Positions 1 to 11,129 of a stretch of 64,000 nucleotides of DNA are shown here, piece after piece; position 1 is the stretch's first letter, and each line of letters opens with the position of its first letter. Source of the DNA: Channallabes apus. Its lineage: Eukaryota; Chordata; Actinopteri; Siluriformes; Clariidae. The notes beneath the pieces were generated by a model. It searched no databases. It saw only the letters and a list, made by a program, of their open reading frames with translations, and was not told the origin of the DNA. Both the position numbers and the translations under genes were made by a program. Location: the NCBI GenBank assembly GCA_030522415.1, contig CM060121.1:26460912-26524911 (forward strand), given 5' to 3'.

Positions 1-132
1 TGGGAATGAACTTTCGCAGAAACATCTGCACGTTACTTGATTACATTCCTTTCCTAATTACAAAGCTACAGTATAATAATTCTACCCAAGTTACAGTGGG
101 TGTGAGTGAGATGGCAAAATCACTCCAGTTGT

Positions 133-370
133 GTTTTTGCGAATGACCTGGAAGGACGATGATGCCTCCACCACCGTGCTTCACCATGGTACTTGGATCA
201 TTTTTTTTGTAGCTGAATGATTGGCAAAGAACTTGATTTCTGATTTACGCTTGGTAAAAGAATTATGACATTTAGACACCTCTGTTAACCGACATGATTG
301 TAAATCACTGTTTAGCTGCTGCTGCTTTCTGGTCATCCTGCAACTGTTTCTCCGATAGACTACTGGCATC
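133..370 (-). mobile_element. Degenerate Tc1-like transposase remnant
   Basis: Read on the minus strand, about 155-190 encodes a short peptide like VKHGGGGIIV. This resembles the KYGGGSVMVWG block that lies between the first and second catalytic aspartates of Tc1-type transposases. The rest is broken by stops and no terminal repeat can be found. The assignment rests on one short motif, so it is weak. Confidence 0.35.
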
Positions 371-1255
371 TCTCGTCCATTTCTTGTGATTAGTCTGAGA
401 ACGGTAAAACTTTACTACCCATCAGCCCCAGCACGTCATAATGTCAGGATCAGCCCACCTATGTCTTGTTTCAGCTTGATTAGCAGTTTTAATTTCAGCG
501 TCTCATGTTTTCAGCGTCTCATGGTCTAGCTTTAGTTGTATTTGTGGTAAGTTGCTTGTCATGTGTGCCACGATTCCAGTTTTTTACGGTTGCGTTGCTT
601 TTGTTTGTACTTGGGTGACCAAAAATAAGCAGCACTTCATCCGTCTCCATATAGTATGTGACACCGTGGAGCTTTTCTTTTTCCATTTAAGTCTTGCTTA
701 ATAATGTTGTCTTTATAACTTTATACTTTTTCATACTGTGTATATTCTGTGTATCATACTGTCTATATATATATATCGCCATTTCAGAATGTTGAAATTA
801 TTAGGCTGCATCAAGCAAAGATAACAACTAAGGAGATCTGAAATGACTGGGACTAGGTTTAGAACTCTTTAACACATTATTAAACCCTGGAAGGATAGAG
901 CTGAACCGTAAACGTTGTGGCGGAAATGTGTTCGGAAAAAAAAATCATGAGCACTTAAACACTCGGAGAAACTGCATGATAAAACAAAGTCAAGAGTGAA
1001 ACCTGTAGTGATGTTTAACACTGAAAGTAAGAGGATTTCTATATATGAACACAATATGTTAAGAACTTTCAGGATTGGGACTAAACAACTGTATGGCCAT
1101 AAGGAAACCACTCGCAAGTGAGACTAATCAGATGTCTTCAGTTTGCTAGTGAACATAATGATTTTTATGATCTGGGATTGCTTCAATTGGTCACGTCTAG
1201 GCTCAGCAACGGTATGTGGCAAAATTAAGTCAGCTGTGAGTTATTTCACACATGA
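371..1255. other. No gene recognised
   Basis: AT-rich sequence with only short chance reading frames and a short TA run near 765. I see no exon, RNA gene or clear element end. Confidence 0.5.
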
Positions 1256-1330
1256 AATCAAATTAAATTCAAATTTTATTTGTCACATACACAGTCATAC
1301 ACAGTACTGTGGTGAAATGCTTATACGATT
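1256..1330 (-). repeat. LINE (L2-like) 3' tail fragment
   Basis: The stretch around 1276-1300 (ttttatttgtcacatacaca) matches the 3' terminus shared by the two L2-like elements at the right end of this window (ctttatttgtcacatgcata). Only the tail is present, as expected for a heavily 5'-truncated copy in minus orientation. Confidence 0.55.
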
Positions 1331-1371
1331 GGCCATGGCCTTAAAAATAAGGAAACTAGACTATTCAAATA

Positions 1372-1618
1372 GGGCACTGGTGGCTCAGTGGTTGGTGTTT
1401 CGCCTGCCATGCGGAAGGCCCGGGTTCGATTCCCAGGCAGTACCCAAACCCCCAGCCACTGGATGCAGTGCCGGTCCCAAGCCCGGATACAATGGGAGGG
1501 TTGTGTCAGGAACGGCATCCGGCGTAAAAACCTGTGCCAAGTTGTTGTGCGGACTGGATATTCCGCTGTGGCGACCTCTTGCCGGAAGCAGCCGAAAGAC
1601 CAACAACAACAGAGTATT
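1372..1618 (+). mobile_element. tRNA-derived SINE
   Basis: The 5' part carries RNA polymerase III promoter boxes: an A-box-like tggctcagtgg near 1380 and a B box ggttcgattcc near 1423. The 3' body (about 1540-1600) resembles the conserved 3' domain of fish SINEs, with a segment reading gctgtggcgacctcttgc. It ends in a caacaacaac tail. It has no acceptor stem or CCA-compatible fold, so it is a SINE and not a tRNA gene. Confidence 0.75.
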
Positions 1619-1649
1619 CAAATAAAGAACTGGTGTGGGGTTGTTTTTC

Positions 1650-2096
1650 ACGTTGTGCTCGTCCACTTATTTCCAATGAAACAAACTGTTAATGCTTCAG
1701 CATACCGAGACATTAGGGCAATTTTATGCTCCCAACAGGGGACGGCCCCTTCCGGTTTCAACATGACTGTGCACCAGTGCACAAAGTCCATAAAGACATG
1801 GAGTGGAAGAACTTGACTGGCCTGAACAGAGTCCTGACCTCAACCTGGTAGAATTACAGCAGAGACTCTGAGCCAACATCAATGTCTGACCTCACAAAGA
1901 ACGTTCAAACATTCCCATAAACGCACTCCTGAACCTTGTGGAAAGCCTTCACAGAAAACCTAAAGCTGTTATATGTGTAAATGGTGGGCCAACATGATAT
2001 TAAACCCTATGGATTAAGAATTGGATGTCACGCAAGTGAAACGTCAAATGCATGTGAAAGCAGGTGAGCGAATACGTTTTCCAATGTAGTGTACAG
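1650..2096 (+). pseudogene. Tc1-like transposase 3' half, degenerate
   Basis: Several broken frames encode the C-terminal half of a Tc1-type transposase. The peptides seen include HDCAPVHK (around the second catalytic D), ESLTSTW/VELQQRL-like remains of the third catalytic block, and a C-terminal KAV..NGGP-like end near 1965-1990. The right terminus near 2060-2096 (gcaggtgagcgaatacgttt) looks like the end of a widespread fish Tc1 family. Multiple stops and deletions make it non-functional. Confidence 0.65.
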
Positions 2097-2099
2097 TCT

Positions 2100-3320
2100 A
2101 TAGATATAATATGAGTGCCTCATTATTTCACATGGACATTGTCACAATTACAAGATGTGTTTTTCCCCCGTAGGTGTGTGTGACAGTAAGTGTGCCTTGT
2201 CTGCTTCGCTGCATATATCTACAAGGTTAAGGACAGACATTAGGTCTGTATCCCTCATTAGTGTTAATCAGGTTTTGACTCCATCGGGCTCGCTTTCCCA
2301 CTGTGCCGCTGCCTCCGAGGCCCTCGTTATCACACCGGCGTGTGTTGGTGAGCCAAACAGCCTTGTTATTCTCATTAAACTATGCATGAGTGGTACCTTG
2401 TATGTATGTCTGTGTGTTTGTGAGTCCTTCTTCGTGCCCATCCAACCCCCCAAATTTTGCGAAAGGTCATGTGCGTGTCTTGTGTGGTGTGTGTAAGGTG
2501 TAGCCTGGTGTTTCCAGGTAAAGCCAGCAGTTTACTGTTGATATGTAAACACCGCCACACGGCAATAATAGCGCGAGGTCGCAAGCGGATTCACACCATT
2601 TATTTTCGGTGCGCCTGCCTCCCCTCCCGCGTGGGCTTAAAACACTTTCTTTTTCTCAGGTGGGAGCACGAAAGCTTGCGGTATGAGTCATTTTAATTAA
2701 ACGCTGTGATACTAATCATTTGGCTTTCGCATCGTGTTTTCTCACACAGCTGTATAATTTCATTTTTACCCAGTGTATGGAAAAATTGACATAATTATCA
2801 GCCACAATATGTTAACTGCCTGTAAGAATCAGATGCTTGATGAGAAGGGCTCGAGTGAGTCATTTGTCATTACGAGGTACTTGTCAGACTTAGATTTTTT
2901 CATCATTTTCTTAGAAGAGAATTAATGTCTTATCTCTCTATGTCTTTTTTTTTATTCAACATAAACATTAAAGAATTACAAATTACAAATCATTATTTGC
3001 ATATAGATTTATAGATCATATGATGATGATAATTGTCAAATTCGCATACATAATTTAAAATGAATCGATATGTTCTAAACAGATACAAGTACAGAAACGG
3101 ATAGTAATAGACACATAATTAACTTTATTAGGAACACCTATACCTATCATTTTACATATGCCCATTGATCGACAGCGTACACAAATGCTGTTCTTCAGTA
3201 AAAGTAAAGATAGGTAAAATATTAAATTACATTAAAATGTAAAATTTACTTGCGTATCAAAAGTACTGAATGTATATTAGCTCACTCTAGCTAACTTTCG
3301 TAGTCATACGAAGACCTGTA
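2100..3320. other. No gene recognised
   Basis: Short reading frames only, with a TG-rich patch near 2400-2500. Around 3119-3160, ctttattaggaacacct resembles the terminus of the remnant at 29850 and may be a small transposon scrap. Confidence 0.45.
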
Positions 3321-3339
3321 CAGTAAGTGTTACACTCCA

Positions 3340-3830
3340 CTGTGGTTAGATAACACAACGGCATGCACAAATGTAGTGAAGTAGAAAGTACAGATATTTT
3401 AGTGAATTTAGTGAATTGAAAATAAAACGTATCCACTAATAAAGTTTATTAAAGTAAAGTACAGATCTTTGTTATAGGATGTAGTGGAGGAAAAGTATAA
3501 AAGTATTCACTAAAAGCTTATTGAAGTAAAGTACAGTACTTATATGTGTTGTAGGATTTAGTGGAGTAAAAGTAAAAGAGTATCCACTACTAAAGGTTTT
3601 TTTTAAAGTAAAGTAAAGATATTTTTGCAGGATGTAGTGGAGTAAAAGTCTAAAAGTAATAAAGCTTATTCAAGTAAAGTACAGATATTTGTTATAGGAT
3701 GTAGTAAAAGTATAAAGTATCCACTAAAAGCCTATCGAAGTAAAGTACAGATATGTATTGTAGGATGTAGTGGAATAAAAGTAAAATGTATCCACTAAAA
3801 AAAACTATTGAAGTAAAGTACAGACGCCTG
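3340..3830. repeat. Degenerate tandem array, unit about 60-70 bases
   Basis: Units share aaagtacagatatttgt followed by aggatgtagtggag, aaaagtataaaagtatccac and taaaagcttattgaag. About six irregular copies are visible. The same sequence family reappears at 22780-23240. It has no coding potential; short methionine-started frames here are chance. Confidence 0.7.
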
Positions 3831-3839
3831 AAAACTGTT

Positions 3840-4730
3840 CTTAATCAAGTGTACTTCCACATCTTTAGTTATTTAATCAAACATCACAGTGGTCGAAAAG
3901 TGATCTCAATGACTCAAAAAAAAAAAAAAAGAGGCGAACAAGGTCAGAAAAGAGAGGCCAGTCAGACACTGATTCATGCTGATTGGGAAATTATTGGACC
4001 TCAGATCACTCTTGTTACAGCCATAGTTTGTGGAAATGCACCAAAGATCTCAGAACCTTTAAATGAACAGGCTACAAGAGTGGAAAGCTGCATCAGGTTC
4101 CGGTCCTGTGAGGCGAAAGTTGACACCCAAACTGGACAGTTAAAGACCGAAAAAACATACAGTATATATATTTTTTAGTGTCCAACCGTACAGTTTTGGT
4201 TTCTGGCGGACAGAAGTGGATCCCGATGCTTTAATGTTCCTGTGAACGTCTACAGTTATTGAGTGCGTTATTCAGAGTCCAGCTGTCTGAGTGATTCACA
4301 CAAGGGCCAATCATACCTCATAAATAATTTATTCTTTTTGTGTTTGGCCAACATACCATTTTATACATACATACTATTTTTCATCACCATCAACTGCTAA
4401 ATGAAGGCAGTTACTCCAATGTTCCTTTGTTGATTTCCACAGAGACAGATATAGGCAATTTTTTCTTTGCACCCATTTATGAAAATATGAACACATCAAA
4501 GCCAATTGCTTTATAAGATATAAAAGATATTATTACTTTCTGTTCACTATATATATATATATTTTGACCACAGTGATGAAATTCAGCAAGAGGTTTCCGT
4601 CAGTGTATGGATGGTAAGTGTAGGAAAAGATATGAAGCTTCCACAACACTGTGACCACTCCATGGACGTTCAAGTCAAAGCAGGACTTTTGATTGTGACC
4701 CGAAAACAGTTACAAAAGTAAAATCTCGCT
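3840..4730. other. No gene recognised
   Basis: A frame running through an A-run near 3917 has no recognisable domain. A short TA array lies near 4548-4562. Nothing else can be supported. Confidence 0.45.
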
Positions 4731-4734
4731 TCCT

Positions 4735-5235
4735 ATACTGTATAATCTCCTGCAACACTAATGCACTTGTCCCAGCGTTTTACTAGTGCTTGGACACCAC
4801 CAAGGTAGAAAGTTTTCTCAGTCCGCCAGAGCCGTGATCGAATTGCCTGCTTCGCATCTAAAAATTGCTGGCCTCCCAGGAACTCCTTTAATAGCCCAAA
4901 CCCCAAACATGTGGAAATGGCATGGAGCGGGGTCAGGACTGTACTATACTGGTAATGTGGCAGTGGCTACCAGCCAGGTTCCCGTAATGTGCAAGTGGTT
5001 TTCGTCTACGATTGTGTGTACAAGTTGGCGACAAGTTTTTAAACGACCAGTCGTTTCCACTTACCGAATGTGCCACTGCATTAAAGAGACAGCAGCGGGC
5101 TCTGAGCCACCCACGAGCTTCTATAAAACGTCTGCAGCATTCACATATTTTACTGCGGCTAAGGGTCTCATCATCACCGTACCGTGCTTGAAGGATTCTG
5201 TAAATGTCGATCAGTTTTACTTGCTTTGACTTGAA
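4735..5235 (-). pseudogene. Mariner-like transposase remnant, copy 1
   Basis: On the minus strand the low-coordinate end encodes a peptide like LVKRWDKCISVAGDYI, the C-terminus typical of mariner transposases (consensus near KRWxKCIxxxGDYxE). Further in lies the family landmark aggagttcctgggaggccag, shared with the copies at 10600, 41760 and 54950. Stops and indels throughout make it a fossil. A 5-base CAGTA insertion relative to the copy at 10800 lies in the GDYI codons at 4736-4742. Confidence 0.7.
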
Positions 5236-5239
5236 CGCC

Positions 5240-6540
5240 TATTGTGTGATTTTATTTATTTATTTAAAATATGAAACTGTGCATCATGTGAGGATGGTTT
5301 ATCAAGAAAAGGGCGTCACTTTGAGCTTTGATTTTCTTCGTGCATATTCGTAGAACTCTCAGAGTCTAGATTTATTGATGAAGGCAAAACTTTCCGCTCT
5401 TCTGTGCTGTTTGTTTTTGAAGTTGTATGACTTTTTTGTGGAGTATTGCGAAAAAACAACAAAAAAAAAAAACATGTTTCCGGGGGCTTTCACAATTATT
5501 TAAACCTGACTCATTCTGTCATGTAGCGAGGACACATGAGAAGGAAATCTGTTAGCGTCGCATTTTCGAAAACACCCACCATGCTTTTGTTTGATTTCTG
5601 TTACTGCTCCTGTTGTTGTTCCCAGGTTACCCCTCCAGAGCCTACATTAATTGATCTCATGCTGTCTCTTTTGAACCTTGTACGGGTTGATCGAGTTGCC
5701 CAATGTAACATGGTTTTAGTCATTAATCAGGCTGAACCCTGACTGATGATCTGAGTGTGTTATTCTGTGATGGCTGGGGAAAAAAAAAGAATTGTGTGAT
5801 CACACTTGTCGTTCCGCGGACAGGAGGACGCTGTAGTGGTAAACTCACTCACTCTTGCCTCATTCAGTTAAATGTCACCCTGGGTGGGCTGGAACTGATC
5901 ACTCACCCATATGCTTCATTCTGCCAGGAAACATTCATACAAGAGTAAGCTGATTGAAATTACACGGTGACTAAAATATCATGTAACAACCCCGAAGACC
6001 TTTAGATCTCGTTTGTGCTACAGTGCCTGCTGTGACATTTTGGAAATCCACAGTCTATTGATAATCATACTGTAACTGTACATACACATGTTTACAGTAT
6101 GAACACACACACAGATCAGACGTAGCATTATACCCACCCTCCTGATATCGACACCTTTCTATCACAACCAGAATTAAACTTATCAGCAGCCTTGTCCACA
6201 CATCACCCTGTCTCCGGTTCACTGGTTTTCCATCCTTGGACCGCTTTTGGTCGGTCCAGACCACTGCAGACTGGGAACATCCCAGAGTAGTTGCTCTGAT
6301 CCAGTCGTCTAACCATCGCAACTGGAAGCCGTCACAAATCGACTGTTTATGAGAACTTTACTATGTAATGACACACAGGTTCATAAATCTAAGGTTAATA
6401 GTAATCTCAGTAAAATGTATCAAACATATAATAAACATTCTTGTTTTCAAGAAGGAAGGAAGGAGTCCCCAGTGTGCAGTACGTGCTACAGTAAGGAAGT
6501 TCTTTTAGCAATGAAAGAAACTGATAGTTGCATTTTTCCT
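5240..6540. other. No gene recognised
   Basis: Several short frames on both strands lack any recognisable domain or convincing splice-site pair. An A-run lies near 5460 and nothing else structured is visible. Confidence 0.45.
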
Positions 6541-6544
6541 GATT

Positions 6545-6960
6545 TTCTCCCAATTTAGTCGTGTCCAATTCCTCCCCGTCACTAGGGGGCTCCCACATTA
6601 AGACTACTACTACCATTCAGTCGGGAGGGCCACAGACCATCACGTGTTTCCTCCGAACCACGTGACGCCAGCCAACCGCATCTTTTCAAACTGCTCGCTC
6701 GCGCACCGCTGGGGTCGGCGTAACACAATCGGAGGACAGCGCTATCCGCTCCTTCCGCTTGCGTGAGCTCACAGGCGCCCCTGATTGGCTGTAGAGCTGT
6801 AATTAATGTGGAAGCACTAAGTACCTCTCATCCCTCCCCTCGGCCAATCAGCTCTCTCTAGACCTCCGGCTGCGAGAGGTTACAGCATCACCCAGGAATC
6901 GGACTCGCGATCTCTGGATGATAAAGCGAGCGCATTAAAACGGCGCCACTCAGAGGCCGG
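6545..6960 (-). mobile_element. tRNA-derived SINE, second family, copy 1
   Basis: On the minus strand it begins with ggcctctgagtggcgccg and has a B-box-like gagtccgattcc near 6895-6905, followed by a roughly 340-base body. A copy with a deletion lies at 44820-45133 and a head-only fragment at 32965-33055. All three share the tctccggatgat/tctctggatgat and cactcggaggcc ends. The paired copies define it as an interspersed family. Confidence 0.7.
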
Positions 6961-7022
6961 TATTTGGTCTGTAAGATATGCTCCAGTGACATGTAAAAAG
7001 GGGTACCACAAGAACCCACTAA

Positions 7023-7631
7023 TGGTGCTTTTCCACTGCATAGTACGGCACGAAACGGTTCAGTTCAACTCACTTTTGGGGGGTTTTCCACTGGGAACAG
7101 TACCTGGTACCTGGTCCTTTTTTTAGTACCACCTCAGCCGAGGTTCCAAGCGCGCCGAACCATTACCAAAAACGTGACGTGTAAACTCTGCTGGTCTCTG
7201 ATTGGCCGGAGAAAATCGTCATTACTGCGTCACCGAACTTGCGACACGAGACCCAACAGAACCGCTATATTTCGAACAGCCAGAGAAGGATCGGATGCAC
7301 CTTTTTGTATTAACTAAAATTTTTCTTTGGCTGCCATCAGCCTCTGCCAACAAACTCCTTCATCTCGCTGTTAAAAACATCCACATGCCGAGAATGAAGA
7401 ACACCATGCTGTCGATATGCTCCATTGTTGTGTATTTGTTTGTGGCGCGTTTACGATGACGTCACAGCAGTAGCGGCGCCGCAACTAAAACAAGTAATAA
7501 AAACAAGTAATCCCGCGCACTCTAAAGCGGTACTAAACTGCAGTGGAAGCGCAAACCGAGCCGAACTGAGCCGAACCGAAGTGAGCTGTACTGAACCGTG
7601 CTGTGCCGTACTATGCAGTGGAAAAGAGGCA
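7023..7631. mobile_element. Non-autonomous DNA transposon (MITE) with long terminal inverted repeats
   Basis: The left end ttttccactgcatagtacgg is mirrored at the right end by ccgtactatgcagtggaaaa, and the inverted match extends imperfectly inward through repeated variants of accgaacc/ggtacc. About 600 bases long, with no transposase frame. I cannot assign the superfamily with certainty; a hAT-type origin is possible. Confidence 0.75.
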
Positions 7632-7639
7632 GAAGTGTT

Positions 7640-8170
7640 TTTTGTTTAATCGCTTTTAGATTTCATTTCTTGTTTTACCTACATTTTTGATGGGATATCT
7701 CAGTATTTAAAAAATCTTTAATGAGAGGTTAAATGAGATTTTGAAATATGTATTTTTCAAAAACGAAGGAGGGTTATATTAAAGATTGTTTCATAAATTG
7801 AAAAACAAAAAAAGATTGTGTATTGAATGATGACGGGCGTAATGATTTTAAAACAGTTCAGGTATTTATTTATAATGAAGATTGATTTGTTTCTCTGGCA
7901 CAACAGGTGTAATAATTGCCATCGGCTGTGGGCCAAGTAATTCTTTTAAACGGTGTTATTGGTATTGACCACAACTGGTACATTCCCATGTTTTTTTCCC
8001 ACCAGCATTCAGACTTTAGTACCTAGAGGTTTACAATTAGTAGTTTCTTGGTAGTATCTGGGTTTTTTCTGTCTCTTTCTTCCCCCCCCTCTCTCTCTCT
8101 CTCTCTTAAGCCAACTGGCCGTTATCATCAATTTTGATTGCTTTGAGTCATGATGAACCTGGGGTAAGAT
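7640..8170. other. No gene recognised
   Basis: AT-rich sequence with a short CT microsatellite at 8088-8106. No supported feature beyond that. Confidence 0.45.
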
Positions 8171-8174
8171 TGTG

Positions 8175-8325
8175 GCTCACCACCTGTAGCACGCTGTCAG
8201 TTATCGACAGTATACGGGCAATTTGGGAATTCACCAAGGGGAGAACATGCAAATTACAAACCTCGAGGTGGGAATCGAACCCAGACCCTGGAGGGGCTAA
8301 CCACTAAGTCATAGTGCCAACTGCT
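8175..8325 (-). mobile_element. Truncated SINE remnant
   Basis: Minus-strand B-box-like sequence (gggttcgattcccacc) near 8270-8285 followed by the gttagcccctcc/ccactaagtcatagtgcc region. It matches the head of the SINE family present in fuller form at 27195 and 28365. Much diverged. Confidence 0.55.
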
Positions 8326-8431
8326 GAAAATTCACATCTTCCTTTCATGCCTGCTTTGTAACACCTGACCATTTCGTTGATTAACCAGATGTGCTAAATT
8401 CCTTAGTAATTAGCAATTAACAATAAAGTCT

Positions 8432-8470
8432 CTCTCTCTGTCTCTCTCTCTCTCTCTCTCTTTCTCTCCA
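8432..8470. repeat. CT microsatellite
   Basis: An interrupted run of tctctctctctgtctctctc. A simple polypyrimidine repeat. Confidence 0.85.
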
Positions 8471-8860
8471 TATACCCATTTACAAACCGTCAAACCTAGA
8501 CACACACACAGACGTATGATGCTTCAACATATTTTATAATGCAGACAGCTGTGTTCAAATTCAGTTATCGTCACGGAACACATCTTTGAACGGAGCGTAC
8601 GTTATGAGACCGGACACACAGCTGCGGCATCTTACAGCACACGAACGCTTCACCCTTAATCATGTCCGACAGAGAACAGCAATGATATCGAGGATACAAA
8701 ACAAAAAAAGAGAGAGCAAATATTTTATTTTCATTTTATTAAGTCTGTCACACACTAAAATGCTTTATGTAAAATTCAGGATTTTGTGATTGACAGGTTT
8801 ACAAACGTCCTGCATCGTGGACAGACACATCACTCAAGCGGCAAGACACACAGCAGACAT

Positions 8861-9371
8861 TAGTGATGGGTCGTTCACGTTCTTTTTGAACGATTCTTTA
8901 ACGTGACTCTGAAGAACGAGTCGTCTCGGAGACTGATTCGTTCATTCTCTACTGGGCGCGCGTACGCAAATCATCACAAAACCTCCGTAGGTTATGTACA
9001 GTACAGGAAACAGAATTGAGTAGTTACCTTTGAGTCTTTCCGGTCCGAATCGTTCGTTCTTTTGTCACGTGACTCCCATAGACGCTACACAGTGCAATAC
9101 ATATAAAAAAACCACGAACGACTCGGACCAGAAGATATAAGAGGGGAGCTGCTCATTCGGTTTATTATAATATGTCCGTACCTGCATTGTAATATTTTTA
9201 TTACTGGAACTATAGACAACATTTGTGACGTAGACGTGTTTTGTATTTTTTATCGAAAATGTAACATTTTAATTTACTTCTGATCAAAAGAAGGAAAAAT
9301 GATTCGTTCATTTTGATAAACGAGATTCAAAGAACCGAGTCACTAAAATGATTCAGACGTCCCGACACTTA
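8861..9371. mobile_element. hAT-type non-autonomous element
   Basis: It starts with tagtgatgggtcgttcacgt, a terminus of the form found in fish hAT MITEs. It ends with a degenerate inverted counterpart (gattcagacgtcccgacact). Internal inverted pairs such as gaacgattcttt/aaagaaccgagt and cgagtc/gactcg support a fold-back structure. No transposase frame is present. Confidence 0.65.
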
Positions 9372-9960
9372 GCAGTAGCAGACATCTAGAGTAAAAAGTC
9401 GCCTGTAGGATAATGCGAAAGGGAGAACACGGTCTGAGATCTTTATCAGAACCTACCCTGAAACTCACACAAACACACACAACACACCTACACGCATCCA
9501 TCTGCTCACTCTTTGATCCTGGGATGTGTTCAGCGCTGTTGCTTTCCTGACCATCTGAATCATGGTTTTATATAGAATCATATTTCACATGGAGACAAAC
9601 TTCTGTCATGGTGGTTCGTTTTGTGGAGTTTGTGTAAAAAACATTTTTTCTAAAAAGTATGCGTTTTTTTTTTTTTTTTTTTCTCCGGAAATGGTGTTTG
9701 TGAGAGAACGGCCGTCTGTGTCATAGCTCTCGGTGCTCTCCAGGCACTGGAGTGTGTACTTTATACAAGTGAATGTTTGTGTGCTCTGGCAACCTCGCCA
9801 GATGGTGCTGGGAGTGTGAGGTCACCCACTCCCAGAGGAGAGGTGTGTGTGTGTGTGTGTGTGTGAGAAAGGAGAGGAGGGGTTTTAGAAAGGCATGTAG
9901 GCTCAATTAGGTCAGAGTAAGGCATGTTGTCACATCCAGCACAGGCAAGCTGATCGGCAG

Positions 9961-10009
<49 letters not shown>

Positions 10010-10260
10010 AGTGTGTTCATATTATTTTTATTAGGTTTTATATACAGAACGGATAGGAAGCCCTGCTTATGTTGAATTTGTGAGAACATTTGTCAGGTTC
10101 TCATGAAGATAAATATCCAGATTAGTATTAGGATCAGATTTAGTGGGAATAAGAATCAATAAAATGTTATAAGGATAAATAAACATAATAAATGACTAAG
10201 GATAATAAGGCATGTTCATGTGTGTGTGTTTATTTTCCTGTATAAATATACTTTACAGAT
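9372..10260. other. No gene; microsatellite-containing spacer
   Basis: Contains a T-run at 9666-9681, TG arrays at 9843-9864 and a 47-base (GT)n(GC)n tract at 9963-10009, a classical Z-DNA-forming sequence. No exon recognised. Confidence 0.55.
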
Positions 10261-10261
10261 T

Positions 10262-10310
10262 TTTTTTATTCGTCACATACAGTATACCTTACTGCACATA
10301 CTTTATAAAT
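10262..10310 (-). repeat. LINE 3' tail scrap
   Basis: ttattcgtcacatacagtat resembles the ttatttgtcacatacacag tail at 1275. It contains a TACAGTA at 10278 that could be a transposon footprint within the tail. Confidence 0.35.
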
Positions 10311-10599
10311 TTTTAAAATATTACACATTTTTAAAAATTATTTTATTTTTATTAAAATATGTACTGTATGCGTCGATAACTTGTAGCACGAATCCCCCCC
10401 TGACCGACAATGAGTGTCATTAATCTCACTAGTTTAAAGCTTTAAAGCTTGAGCAGCATTTAAAGATTTATAATGTAAAGGTAAGTCTTGAGAAAACGTC
10501 TTTCATGGTCATGTTGGTCAGTTAATGTTCTCCTACTGAAACTCTTTGCTCAAACAGATCAGAGAGATGCTTTCCTAAATTACTGTACTTGCTTGTAGT

Positions 10600-10815
10600 G
10601 CGGTCACTGGGGTCAAGCACAGTATGATGATGACACTCTAAGCAGCAGTAAAACATTTGAATGGTGCCATTAAAGGAGTTCCTGGGAGGCCAGGGTTTCA
10701 GACGTTAAGCAGGCAGTCTGATCATGGCTCTGGCGTACTCAGAAAACTTTCTACCTTGATGGTATCCAAGCACTAATGAAACGCTGGGATAAGTGCATTG
10801 GAGATTATATAGAGG
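10600..10815 (+). pseudogene. Mariner-like transposase remnant, copy 2
   Basis: Contains the landmark aggagttcctgggaggccag (10676) and codes in broken frames for a C-terminal block KRWDKCI followed by GDYIED at 10785-10815, the expected mariner C-terminus. It lacks the CAGTA insertion present in the copy at 4735, so it shows the ancestral state of that site. Confidence 0.7.
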
Positions 10816-10894
10816 ACTAGGACTTCTTATTAAAACTGTGAATGGGAATATATATATATATATAGATATATACAGAGTTTTCACTAATATTTTA

Positions 10895-11125
10895 ATGGCG
10901 ACACGGTTACTTGGTGGTTAGCACCATCGTCTTGTACCTCCAGGTTTCTTCCGGGTTCCTCCCACAATCCAAAATTTGGCGTTTCCAAATTGTATGTAGA
11001 GTGTGTATGTTGACCTGAGGTATGACCACTGTTGTACACACGGGAATGGTCACCATTGGCCTCCATTGTCCCTAGTTGGACTAGAGAGGTTCCTAGATGG
11101 ATGGATGGATGGATGGATGGAATAT
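10895..11125 (+). mobile_element. Degenerate SINE with ATGG tail
   Basis: Shares ggttagcacc, the cacctccagg block and tcctcccacaatccaaa with the SINE at 27195, but with large deletions and substitutions. It ends in a (ATGG)5-6 repeat at 11097-11120, a typical simple-sequence SINE tail. Confidence 0.6.
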
Positions 11126-11129
11126 TTCA

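Noticed and set aside
1372..1450. A possible tRNA gene
   Set aside because: It has A and B boxes, but the sequence does not close an acceptor stem and continues into a SINE body.
3532..3538. TACAGTA in the 3.3-kb array as a footprint
   Set aside because: All sister units already have gtacaga at this point, so a substitution explains it better than an insertion.
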